Source: Schlesneria sp. (lineage in GTDB: Bacteria > Planctomycetota > Planctomycetia > Planctomycetales > Planctomycetaceae). From it: a stretch of 64,000 nt of DNA. A program made the translations under genes and the position numbers. A model generated the notes under the pieces. It was not told the DNA's origin, searched no databases, and saw only the letters and a list, made by a program, of their open reading frames with translations. Below are positions 24,801-32,731 of this stretch, one piece after another (positions within the stretch are counted from its first letter, which is position 1; every line of letters starts with the position of its first letter). The stretch spans positions 62,001 through 126,000 of the forward strand of contig JAQGHU010000022.1 in NCBI GenBank assembly GCA_028291515.1, in the 5' to 3' direction.

Positions 24801-27800
24801 TGCGATCGTTTGCTGCCGAAGTGACGCGTGTGGCCCGTGAAGTCGGTACCGAAGGAAAGCTGGGCGGTCAGGCTCAGGTTGAGGGTGTGTCGGGCACCTG
24901 GAAAGACTTGACCGACAGCGTGAACATGATGGCGGCTAACCTGACCGACCAGGTGCGCGGAATCGCGAAAGTCGTAACATCGGTGGCGAACGGCGAATTG
25001 AAGCGAAAGCTGACGCTGGAAGCCAAAGGCGAAATCGCCGAACTCGCCGATACGATCAATAACATGATCGATACGCTGGCGACATTTGCCGACCAGGTCA
25101 CCACGGTGGCTCGCGAAGTGGGTGTGGAAGGACAACTGGGTGGACAAGCGAAGGTTCCCGGAGCGGCTGGAACGTGGAAAGCGCTGACTGAAAACGTGAA
25201 CCAGTTGGCGGACAACCTGACCCGTCAGGTGCGAGCCATCGCGGAAGTGGCCACCGCTGTGACGAAGGGCGATTTGACACGGTCGATCGCGCTGGATGCC
25301 CAGGGCGAAATGGCTGCTTTGAAGGATACGATCAATGAAATGATTCGTAACCTGAAAGATACGACGCTGAAGAACAATGAGCAGGACTGGTTGAAGACCA
25401 ACCTCGCCAAGTTCAGCCGCATGTTGCAGGGGCAACGAGACTTGACGAACGTCGGCCGCATGGTGCTGTCGGAACTGTGCCCGGTGGTTTCAGCATTGCA
25501 GGCCGAGTTCTACGTGCTCGATCAAAGCGATGAGGGCGAATCGTGGCTGACTCTATTGGGAAGCTATGCATCGGATGGGCAGGAAACGCTCGGCAAGCGA
25601 GTCGCCCTGGGTCAGGGAATCCTCGGCCAATGTGTACTCGAACGGCGGAAGATCATTCTCGACAATCCGCCGAACACTTATCTTCGTGTGTCATCGGGGC
25701 TTGGTGAAGCGCCGCCTCGCAGCGTGATGGTGTTGCCGCTGATTTTCGAAGGACAGGTGAAGGGAGCATTGGAATTGGCCTCGTTCGAAGGCTTCAACCC
25801 GACGCACCACGCTCTGCTTGAGCAGCTTACAGAATCGATCGGGATCGTGCTGAATACGATTGAAGCGAATATGCGAACGGAAGGATTGCTGCAGCAGTCG
25901 CAGTCGCTGGCCCAACAGCTTCAAACTCGACAGGAGCAGTTGCAGCAGACCAACCAGGAATTGCAGGAAAAAGCCCGCTTGCTCGCCCAGCAGAACGAGG
26001 AAGTGGAACGCAAGAACAGCGAAGTGGAACAGGCTCGACAGGAACTGGAAGACAAAGCGAAGCAGCTCTCGCTGACATCGAAATACAAATCCGAGTTTCT
26101 GGCGAACATGTCTCACGAGTTACGAACGCCGCTCAACAGCTTGTTGATTCTTTCCGATCAGCTCAGCTCGAATCCGGAAGGAAACCTGACATCGAGGCAA
26201 ACAGAATTCGCGAAAACGATTCATTCGTCAGGCAATGAACTGCTGATGTTGATTAACGATATTCTCGATTTGTCGAAGATTGAATCAGGAACGGTCGTCG
26301 TCGACGCCAGCGAGTTGCGGTTCGATGATCTGCAAGGATATGTCGAGCGCACCTTCCGCCACGTCGCCGAAAACAAGAGTGTCGGTTACCACATTCTCTT
26401 TGGACAAGCATTGCCTGTGACGTTGTATACGGACGCGAAGCGGTTGCAGCAGATCATCAAGAATCTGTTATCGAACGCCTTCAAGTTCACCAATCAAGGA
26501 CACGTGACTCTGTCCGTCGATCTCGTCGAAACTGGCTGGAATGTCGACAATGACGGCTTGAATCGAGCGACCGAAGTGGTGGCCTTCTCCGTGTCAGATT
26601 CTGGCATTGGGATCCCCTTCGACAAGCAGCAGATCATCTTCGAGGCCTTCCAGCAGGCGGATGGTTCGACCAGCCGTAAGTATGGCGGGACCGGCCTGGG
26701 ACTGGCGATCAGTCGCGAGCTCTCGCGTCTGTTGGGGGGTGAAATTCGTCTGACCTCTATTCCTGGCCAAGGAAGCAACTTCATTCTTTACCTACCGACC
26801 AATTACTCGGCACCGCGACTGCAGCGTCGGCAAGGGACAGTGGACACAACTGTGGAACCACCTGTTCACCATCTGCCGGCCCTGCCTGATTTCCCATATC
26901 GGATTGGCCAGAAGCCAGTCGGCAATGACGGTGCCGTGACCGGCGATCGGCCGCAAAGCTGGCCGATCGAACGGCAGATCGAAGAGGTTCCGAACGAGGT
27001 TGGTGATGATCGAAATGAGCTTCGCCCTGGTGATCGAATCTTATTGATCGTGGAAAACGACCAGGCTTTCTCGCGATTTATTTTGGAAGCGGCACGCGAA
27101 ATCGGGTTCAAAGGATTGGTGACCTCGATGGGAGCCGACGCGTTGACGTTGACCCGCGAATATAAGCCGCACGCCATTACGCTCGACCTGAACCTTCCGG
27201 ATATTGATGGCTGGCGAGTGCTCGATCGCCTTAAAAACGACCTGACAACACGTCACATTCCAGTGTGTGTGGTGTCAACCGATGAGTCTCGCAGCCGGGC
27301 TTTAAACTCCGGTGCCTTCCTGTTTCTTGCGAAGCCGCTGCAAAACGCTCAGGTGCTGGAACGGCTGCTCACGACCGTTGGTGACTACGTTAACCGGAAA
27401 GTACGAACGCTGCTGTTGCTCGAGCCTGATGCGGCAAAGCAAGCGAAGTTGATCGAAGCGGTCAGTTCGGACAATGTTCACGTTCAGGTTGCGGACGATG
27501 CCACCGCCATCGATGATGTCCTGCAAAGCCAGGACATCGATTGTCTGGTTACCTCGAATAGCAACGCGGAACTCTGGGAACATTTCCGTCTGGAAGACGA
27601 ACCACAAGACGGCCTGAGCCGCCGTCTGCCTGTCATTATTTATACAGAGCAACCTCAGCAGCTTGATGGCATCAGTTCGCGGGCCACAAGTTGCACGATT
27701 CGGCAGGCACACTCTCGAGATCGGCTGCGCGATCTGACCGCATTTTATCTACATGATAATGTGTCCAAGCTGCCGAAGGATCAGCAGCAAATGCTCCACG

Positions 27801-28198
27801 AGCTCTATTGTTCTGATCGAGGGCTGCGAGGTAAGAAAGTTCTCATTGTTGACGACGATATGCGAAACATTTTTGCATTGTCGACAGTGCTGGAAGAACA
27901 CGATATGGTCGTCAAGTCGGCTGATAACGGCCGTGACGCGATTTCGATGTTGCAGACAAATGACGAGATGGACATTGTTCTGATGGACATCATGATGCCC
28001 GAAATGGATGGTATGGAGACCATGCGAGAAATTCGAAAGGTTCCTCGACTCAAGAATCTTCCGATCATTGCTGTGACGGCAAAAGCCATGAAGGGCGATC
28101 GCGAGAAGTGCATCGAAGCGGGGGCTTGGGACTATCTTTCTAAACCGGTGGACGTTGCTCAAATGTTATCTGCGCTGCGTGCGTGGTTACATCGATAG
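21863..28198 (+). CDS. Giant soluble hybrid histidine kinase with about 13 HAMP units
   Basis: The 2111-residue protein has no transmembrane segment. Residues 1-1165 are a tandem array of about 13 HAMP-type units of 92 residues, each repeating an AREVG-x-EGKLGGQA motif, an LTDSVN helix, [20 protein letters not shown] and a TINTMVDQL helix. Next come a GAF domain (about 1193-1333), a Gln-rich coiled coil (about 1340-1400), HisKA with the acceptor His in [12 protein letters not shown] near 1416, HATPase_c ([23 protein letters not shown]), and three receiver modules. The first has [10 protein letters not shown] near 1774, the second is degenerate without a clear acceptor, and the third has [10 protein letters not shown] near 2041. 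The layout resembles group III kinases such as fungal Nik1, where the HAMP array senses osmotic stress. It opens the phosphorelay island. Confidence 0.95.
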   Translation: MLTSEGPVASHHELSDLLSALVALKKGKRDIRLPIAWTGLLGRVADAFNDVVEQNERMADELSRLSQSVGKEGKLGQRLVAGNVSGFWAESVESVNDLISDLVHPTSETARVIGAVAQGDLSHKMALEVDDRPLQGEFLRTAQTINKMVDQLGSFAAEVTRVAREVGTEGKLGGQAAVKGVAGIWRELTDSVNSMAGNLTGQVRNIADVTTAVANGDLSKKITVDVKGDFLELKATINTMVDQLRSFASEVTRVAREVGSEGKLGGQAKVEGVSGTWKDLTDSVNSMAGNLTGQVRNIAAVTTAVANGDLSRKITVDVKGEILELKNTINTMVDQLSSFAAEVTRVAREVGTEGKLGGQADVKGVAGTWKDLTDSVNFMASNLTSQVRNIADVTTAVANGDLSKKITVDVKGEILELKDTINTMVDQLRSFAAEVTRVAREVGSEGKLGGQADVKGVGGTWKDLTDSVNFMASNLTSQVRNIADVTTAVANGDLSKKITVDVRGEILELKNTINTMVDQLSSFASEVTRVAREVGSEGKLGGQADVRDVAGTWKDLTDSVNMMAGNLTGQVRNIADVTKAVAAGDLSKKITVDVRGEILELKNTINTMVDQLRSFGAEVTRVAREVGTEGKLGGQADVPGVAGTWKDLTDNVNSMASNLTSQVRNIAEVTTAVANGDLSKKITVDVRGEILELKDTINTMVDQLGSFASEVTRVAREVGTDGKLGGQANVKGVAGTWKDLTDSVNFMASNLTSQVRNIADVTKAVAAGDLSKKITVDVKGEILELKNTINTMVDQLRSFAAEVTRVAREVGSEGKLGGQADVRDVAGTWKDLTDSVNTMAGNLTGQVRNIADVTKAVAAGDLSRKITVDVKGEILELKNTINVMVDQLGSFAAEVTRVAREVGTEGKLGGQADVQGVAGTWKDLTDSVNSMASNLTSQVRNIADVTTAVANGDLSKKITVDVKGEILELKDTINTMVDQLRSFAAEVTRVAREVGTEGKLGGQAQVEGVSGTWKDLTDSVNMMAANLTDQVRGIAKVVTSVANGELKRKLTLEAKGEIAELADTINNMIDTLATFADQVTTVAREVGVEGQLGGQAKVPGAAGTWKALTENVNQLADNLTRQVRAIAEVATAVTKGDLTRSIALDAQGEMAALKDTINEMIRNLKDTTLKNNEQDWLKTNLAKFSRMLQGQRDLTNVGRMVLSELCPVVSALQAEFYVLDQSDEGESWLTLLGSYASDGQETLGKRVALGQGILGQCVLERRKIILDNPPNTYLRVSSGLGEAPPRSVMVLPLIFEGQVKGALELASFEGFNPTHHALLEQLTESIGIVLNTIEANMRTEGLLQQSQSLAQQLQTRQEQLQQTNQELQEKARLLAQQNEEVERKNSEVEQARQELEDKAKQLSLTSKYKSEFLANMSHELRTPLNSLLILSDQLSSNPEGNLTSRQTEFAKTIHSSGNELLMLINDILDLSKIESGTVVVDASELRFDDLQGYVERTFRHVAENKSVGYHILFGQALPVTLYTDAKRLQQIIKNLLSNAFKFTNQGHVTLSVDLVETGWNVDNDGLNRATEVVAFSVSDSGIGIPFDKQQIIFEAFQQADGSTSRKYGGTGLGLAISRELSRLLGGEIRLTSIPGQGSNFILYLPTNYSAPRLQRRQGTVDTTVEPPVHHLPALPDFPYRIGQKPVGNDGAVTGDRPQSWPIERQIEEVPNEVGDDRNELRPGDRILLIVENDQAFSRFILEAAREIGFKGLVTSMGADALTLTREYKPHAITLDLNLPDIDGWRVLDRLKNDLTTRHIPVCVVSTDESRSRALNSGAFLFLAKPLQNAQVLERLLTTVGDYVNRKVRTLLLLEPDAAKQAKLIEAVSSDNVHVQVADDATAIDDVLQSQDIDCLVTSNSNAELWEHFRLEDEPQDGLSRRLPVIIYTEQPQQLDGISSRATSCTIRQAHSRDRLRDLTAFYLHDNVSKLPKDQQQMLHELYCSDRGLRGKKVLIVDDDMRNIFALSTVLEEHDMVVKSADNGRDAISMLQTNDEMDIVLMDIMMPEMDGMETMREIRKVPRLKNLPIIAVTAKAMKGDREKCIEAGAWDYLSKPVDVAQMLSALRAWLHR
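22310..25345 (+). repeat. Tandem coding repeat, 276-bp units (HAMP array)
   Basis: About eleven units of exactly 276 bp follow each other; for example the GAAGTGAC start of the unit recurs at 22334, 22610 and 22886. Many stretches are nearly identical in DNA as well as protein (GACTTGTCGAAGAAGATCAC recurs), which points to recent duplication or gene conversion. Confidence 0.92.
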
Positions 28199-28312
28199 TG
28201 GCATGCTGATCAGTAAGGTAAGATGTTGTGACGGTCCCGCTTGGGAAGCGGTTTAGGCCATTTATCGCTCTGGTGTACGTGATGGTTGGCAATTTGTTCG
28301 CTTGAGGATGTC

Positions 28313-30430
28313 ATGTCTGAATTTCGTTCAGCACCGGAAACGGATCCAAAGCCCGAAACGGCAAATATTCTGGTGGTGGACGATTTGTCCGAGAAGTTAC
28401 TGGCCTATGAAACCGTCTTGTCGAAGCTGGGCGAGAACCTGATCCTGGTGAATTCAGGGGCTAACGCCTTGAAGCAGGTTCTGCAAAAGCAGTTCGCCGT
28501 GATTCTGCTTGATGTCAATATGCCGGGTATGGATGGGTTTGAGACTGCCAAACTGATTCGTGGCCATCGCCGATCGGCGATGACTCCCATTATTTTCCTG
28601 ACGGCATTCACCGATGAAGTGCGGACTGCCGAGGGCTATGCCAGCGGTGCGGTTGACTATCTGCCGACGCCGGTCGTTCCCGAGATCCTTCGTGCCAAGG
28701 TGCGTGTCTTCGTCGAACTGTTCAAGATGCGGCAACAGGTGGCTCAGCGCGCGGAAGAACGAGCGCTTCATGTTGCCTCTGAAGCGGCGAACCGACGACT
28801 CACATTCCTATCGGATGCAGGGGCGATCCTTGGTCGTTCTTTAAGTTTCCACGCAACTGCTCGAGATCTTGTTCAGTTACCGGTTCCTTTCCTGGCCAAA
28901 TCCAGCTTGTTGGCGGTCGCACCGTCAGCGGCAGCAGCCGAGCGGAACTTCGCAGTCAGTTCGGATGTAAATGGACAGTCCCAGTTCAGTGAACTCTCTA
29001 ATCTCGATGTCCTTCCCGTTGCGGTTCAGCAGGTGGTTCGCAAGGCATTTGAATCGGGTACTCGCGCTGAGGAACGTATTCCTGGCGATGGCGACGAAGG
29101 AGTTGAATACTATGTCTCTATTCCACTATTGGCACGCAATCGCACCTTCGCAGTCCTGACTCTGGGACGTGATACCCCGTTTGATGCAGATGCCTCGATG
29201 GTGGCTGCGCTGGCCTCTCGCGGCGCGATCGCCCTAGATAACGCTTTGCTGCATGAGGAACTCTTGCGGGCGGACCGCCAGAAGATCGATTTTCTGTCGA
29301 TGCTGGCTCATGAATTGCGCAACCCGTTGGCTCCCATCTGCAATGCGGCCCAACTGCTGAAGTTGAATACGAGCGACGACGACGCCGACATGAAATGGAC
29401 TACCGAGGTCATCGATCGGCAAGTCAATCAGATGGTTCGACTGATTGACGATCTGTTGGATGTGTCCCGGATCACCAGTGGCAAGATTCGATTGAAGCGC
29501 CAGGTGATGGACATTACGCGCGTCGTGAACCACGCGATCGAAGCGAGTCAACCGCTGATCGACAGTCGCAATCATGAGTTGGCGATTCTGATTCCTCCGA
29601 ATCCGATCTGGATCGAAGGCGACCAGACCAGGGTGACACAAGTTGTCACGAACCTATTGAACAATGCGGCCAAGTACACGGACAACGGCGGTCGGATTCA
29701 ACTGGCGGTGCGCAACGAAGGCGCAAACGTTCAGATTGCTGTTCGCGATAATGGAATCGGGATCCCCCGCGACATGCTGCGGTCGGTGTTTGAACTCTTC
29801 ACGCAGGTCGAACGAACGTTGGACCGATCGTCGGGAGGTTTGGGAATCGGACTCACACTCGTCCAGAGATTGGTCGAGATGCACGGCGGTAGTGTGGTGG
29901 CTGAAAGCGACGGTTCAGGGCGCGGTGCCTGTTTCACCGTCATGCTTCCAACTTGTGCCAACCCCGAGGTCGTCATCGAGCCCTCAGCCGGCTTTGTACG
30001 GGAGTCGGAGGATCACCAGCGGCCCAAGATCCTAATCGTCGATGACAATTCCGATGCGGCCGATACGCTCGCAACCTTGGTGCGATTAAACGGCCATCCC
30101 GTTCAAGTGGCATACGACGGGTTGTCCGCAGTGATCGTTGCGAAGGCATTTAAGCCCGCAATCGTTATGCTTGATATCGGACTGCCTGGTCTGGACGGCT
30201 ATGCCGTGGCAGAGCGACTGCGCGGGGACGATGCCACCCGCAACGCTCTGCTCATCGCGATCAGTGGGTATGGGCAACCGATGGACGAATCGCGGTCGCG
30301 ACAGGCGGGATTCGATATGCATTTCGTGAAACCCGTCGAATTCAGTGCGCTCCAGTCCGTGCTGCAGTCGGATCGCTGGAGCGTAGCGGCACTTCAACAG
30401 GTATCTGATCGAAGCGACATCGGTTCTTAG
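28313..30430 (+). CDS. Hybrid kinase REC-GAF-HisKA-HATPase-REC
   Basis: The 705-residue soluble protein starts with a receiver domain (about 16-140, acceptor Asp in LLDVNMPGMDG near 66). A short helix and a GAF-like domain follow (about 165-315), then HisKA with LAHELRNPLAPIC near 331, HATPase_c (NLLNNAAKYTDNGG, DNGIGIPRDML, GGLGIGLTLVQRL), and a second receiver (about 570-690, LDIGLPGLDG near 620). The N-terminal receiver suggests its kinase activity is set by another kinase, so it acts as an intermediate node. ATG 28313 is preferred over a TTG 27 bases upstream. It lies 114 bases after the giant kinase on the same strand. Confidence 0.93.
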   Translation: MSEFRSAPETDPKPETANILVVDDLSEKLLAYETVLSKLGENLILVNSGANALKQVLQKQFAVILLDVNMPGMDGFETAKLIRGHRRSAMTPIIFLTAFTDEVRTAEGYASGAVDYLPTPVVPEILRAKVRVFVELFKMRQQVAQRAEERALHVASEAANRRLTFLSDAGAILGRSLSFHATARDLVQLPVPFLAKSSLLAVAPSAAAAERNFAVSSDVNGQSQFSELSNLDVLPVAVQQVVRKAFESGTRAEERIPGDGDEGVEYYVSIPLLARNRTFAVLTLGRDTPFDADASMVAALASRGAIALDNALLHEELLRADRQKIDFLSMLAHELRNPLAPICNAAQLLKLNTSDDDADMKWTTEVIDRQVNQMVRLIDDLLDVSRITSGKIRLKRQVMDITRVVNHAIEASQPLIDSRNHELAILIPPNPIWIEGDQTRVTQVVTNLLNNAAKYTDNGGRIQLAVRNEGANVQIAVRDNGIGIPRDMLRSVFELFTQVERTLDRSSGGLGIGLTLVQRLVEMHGGSVVAESDGSGRGACFTVMLPTCANPEVVIEPSAGFVRESEDHQRPKILIVDDNSDAADTLATLVRLNGHPVQVAYDGLSAVIVAKAFKPAIVMLDIGLPGLDGYAVAERLRGDDATRNALLIAISGYGQPMDESRSRQAGFDMHFVKPVEFSALQSVLQSDRWSVAALQQVSDRSDIGS

Positions 30431-30463
30431 TTGCTGACCTTATTGACTGCACAGACGGCGACC

Positions 30464-30829
30464 TCAGGAGGTCGGAGTAGCCGACTTTGTCGAGGCTTCC
30501 AGCACAGCAACAAGCCGCTCGAACTCGCGTTGCAGCGGCGGCAGCAAGCTACTTATCGTACTGCGATCGCCTGCTTTCGCGTGTGCTTCGATGTCGGCTG
30601 CGATTTGGACGAATGGAATCGCCTCGAAAGTGGCTGCCAATCCCTTCAGTCCATGAGCCGTTTGGACCACCTCTTCAATTGAGCCACTTTCGTTGGCGGC
30701 GCGAAGTTGCCCCATCAGTCCTGGGGCATCCTCCAGGAAATACGCGGTCAAAGCAGTCAATAAGCTTTGATCATTACCTAATCGCTGCAATGCGACGGCA
30801 GGATTTGTAACGGGAACTGCTGGGTTCAT
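30464..30829 (-). CDS. HPt phosphotransfer protein
   Basis: The 121-residue protein is an HPt domain: a four-helix bundle with the phospho-acceptor His59 in VVQTAHGLKGLAATF, the classical H-G-L-K-G motif. Flanking helices are LLTALTAYFLEDAPGLM and IPFVQIAADIEAHAKAGD. It would relay phosphate from the receiver domain of a hybrid kinase to a response regulator. It lies 48 bases after the sigma-54 activator gene on the same strand, the natural acceptor, and convergent to the hybrid kinase at 28313-30430. This is the only HPt protein in the window. Confidence 0.93.
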   Translation of the reverse strand: MNPAVPVTNPAVALQRLGNDQSLLTALTAYFLEDAPGLMGQLRAANESGSIEEVVQTAHGLKGLAATFEAIPFVQIAADIEAHAKAGDRSTISSLLPPLQREFERLVAVLEASTKSATPTS

Positions 30830-30877
30830 GCGTCCTCACTTTTTGACGCAAACACGTCGATTTTTGGGAACGGCGGA

Positions 30878-32386
30878 TCAGTTTTCGGCCCCATTATCCA
30901 TCCGCACTTTGTGTTCCATCGAGATGTTAAACGTGGCGATGCGGTCACGAATTTTCGCGCGAGTGACACCGAGAATTTCAGCGGTACGGCTTTGGTTGCC
31001 GTTCGTCTCCTGCAGCACACGCGTGATCAAATATCTCTCAACTCGATCGACGACCGCGGCGTACAGATCCGTCGTCTTCGAACGCAATTCGCTATCGATA
31101 AATGCACTCAAGTCATCCAGTGAACTGTTTTGAGTAGTTGGCAGCGAATGCGTGTCGATTGTGTCCGAAGGCTCTTCTTTCATCACTGGTGCTGGTGCAG
31201 CGGTAACAGGATGAGCGTCCGTGATTTGACGCGGCAGAAACTCGGGAATAATGATCGGACCGATCGCGTTCAACACTGCTTGCTGAACGACGCTGTACAT
31301 TTCGCGAATATTCCCGGGCCAGGAATAGTTGGTCAGCAGTTCGAGGCTTTGCGGCGACAACCCTTCAATGTGAAGCTTGCTGAGTGCTTGTTGTGATCGC
31401 ATCAGGAAGTGCTTAAGCAGCGGTTGAATGTCCTCGCGTCGATCGCGCAGTGGAGGAATAAAAATGGTGACCCCGTTCAGGCGATAGAGCAAGTCTGCGC
31501 GAAATGTCTTCGACTCCACCATCTCTTCGAGAGGGCGATTGGTGGCCGCGATGACGCGGACATCGGTGCCAATCGTTTCGTTTCCGCCGACGCGTTCAAA
31601 GCGTTGGTCTTGCAACAACCGCAGCACTTTGCCTTGGACGACGGGGGCCATGTCGCCCACTTCGTCGAGGAAGATGGTTCCCCCGTGGCATTGCTCGAAC
31701 TTGCCGATCCGGCGACGATCCGCACCGGTGAAGGCCCCTTTTTCGTGTCCGAACAGTTCACTTTCGAGAAGCGTGTCGGGTAGAGCCGCGCAGTTGATCG
31801 CCATAAACGGTCGATCGCGACGATGGCTATGCTGATAGATCGCCTGCGCCGCCAGTTCTTTTCCGGTACCGCTTTCGCCACGAATCAGGACCGGAACGTC
31901 TTGAGCGGCCACGCGACCGATCGACTTCAGAACGTCCAGAATCTGCGGGCTGCGGCCGACGAACACTTTGCCGGCCTGGTCAGAGACTGGATCCGCTGCC
32001 AACGCCACTGGCGTGCTCATCAGCCGGCGTGCATCGACAGCAGCTTGTACGAGTCGATTCAGCGACGGCAGGTCCAGCGGCTTGGAAACATAGTCGTATG
32101 CTCCCAACTGCATCGCTTCAATCGCGGTGCTGGTGCCACTGTCCGCTGTGATGAAAATCACGGGCAAGCGTCGATCGATCGCTTGGATGTCGCGTAAAAC
32201 ATCCAAGCCCGATCGCCCTGGCATCATGATATCCAGCAGCACGACATCAGGCTGCGTCCGCGTGACGAGTTGCAACCCTTCGTCGGCAGTTGCTGCGGTC
32301 TCGACGCGAAGATGAATTTTCTCGAGCGATTGGCTTACCATATGCCGAATGCTGCGGTCATCATCGACGACTACGACCAATGCCAT
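30878..32386 (-). CDS. Sigma-54-dependent NtrC-type response regulator
   Basis: The 502-residue protein has an N-terminal receiver (about 1-115) with acidic pocket DDD8-10, acceptor Asp52 in LLDIMMPGRSG and Lys102 in VSKPLD. A sigma-54 AAA+ domain follows (about 140-375) with Walker A GESGTGKE at 170-177 and the sigma-54 contact loop GAFTGA at 217-222. The Fis-type DNA-binding region at the end contains ETNGNQSRTAEILGVTRAKI. It is therefore a complete activator of sigma-54 promoters. ATG 32386 is chosen since the receiver starts there; the open frame upstream is not family-like. It heads a two-gene transcript with the HPt gene, and diverges from the CHASE3 kinase at 32732. Confidence 0.95.
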   Translation of the reverse strand: MALVVVVDDDRSIRHMVSQSLEKIHLRVETAATADEGLQLVTRTQPDVVLLDIMMPGRSGLDVLRDIQAIDRRLPVIFITADSGTSTAIEAMQLGAYDYVSKPLDLPSLNRLVQAAVDARRLMSTPVALAADPVSDQAGKVFVGRSPQILDVLKSIGRVAAQDVPVLIRGESGTGKELAAQAIYQHSHRRDRPFMAINCAALPDTLLESELFGHEKGAFTGADRRRIGKFEQCHGGTIFLDEVGDMAPVVQGKVLRLLQDQRFERVGGNETIGTDVRVIAATNRPLEEMVESKTFRADLLYRLNGVTIFIPPLRDRREDIQPLLKHFLMRSQQALSKLHIEGLSPQSLELLTNYSWPGNIREMYSVVQQAVLNAIGPIIIPEFLPRQITDAHPVTAAPAPVMKEEPSDTIDTHSLPTTQNSSLDDLSAFIDSELRSKTTDLYAAVVDRVERYLITRVLQETNGNQSRTAEILGVTRAKIRDRIATFNISMEHKVRMDNGAEN

Positions 32387-32731
32387 CTGAATACTTTCGT
32401 GACGCGATAAAAATGGGCCAGGGGTGCCGTGACACGACTGGTTGATTTGCGAGCAGATCTGCGAACCGAACTTCAGGCTCAATGATAGCGAGATCTTTCG
32501 GCGAATTCTTGTCCATTCGTACGTAGTTTTGCTTGGAAACATGATGTTATTCGGATCGCAATCCGCCTCAGAAGCGATGTGGTTAAACATTTGCCATTAC
32601 TGGTTTGCTACTCTGGAGTTCAGGAACTAGAAAGCCCGGAAACAAGTCACAGTTTGCGAATGTGTAATCTGCGATCCGCGGAAGCTCGTTGCGCGATTGT
32701 CGAAAACAATTGCGATCGGAAAGGGAGGACG
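32387..32731. other. 345-base divergent promoter region
   Basis: This gap separates the sigma-54 activator gene from the CHASE3-PAS kinase. A weak sigma-54-like element (TGGTTA-AACAT-TTGC at 32580-32594, plus) has three core mismatches. I see no gene. Confidence 0.45.

Noticed and set aside
23618-25435. Two long minus-strand open frames across the HAMP array
   Set aside because: They mirror the 276-bp coding repeats and are open only because the repeat unit has no stop in that frame; the composition (His, Arg and Leu excess) is not protein-like.
28287-28301. Sigma-54-like TGGCAA-TTTGT-TCGC before the gene at 28313
   Set aside because: The -12 half is changed, and transcription would start at or after the start codon.
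30461-30478. Small CGACCTC/GAGGTCG hairpin between convergent genes
   Set aside because: The stem is short, overlaps the HPt stop region and has no T-tract; too weak to call a terminator.
32580-32594. Sigma-54-like TGGTTA-AACAT-TTGC before the CHASE3 kinase
   Set aside because: Three core bases differ from the consensus; kept only as a weak note in the gap entry.
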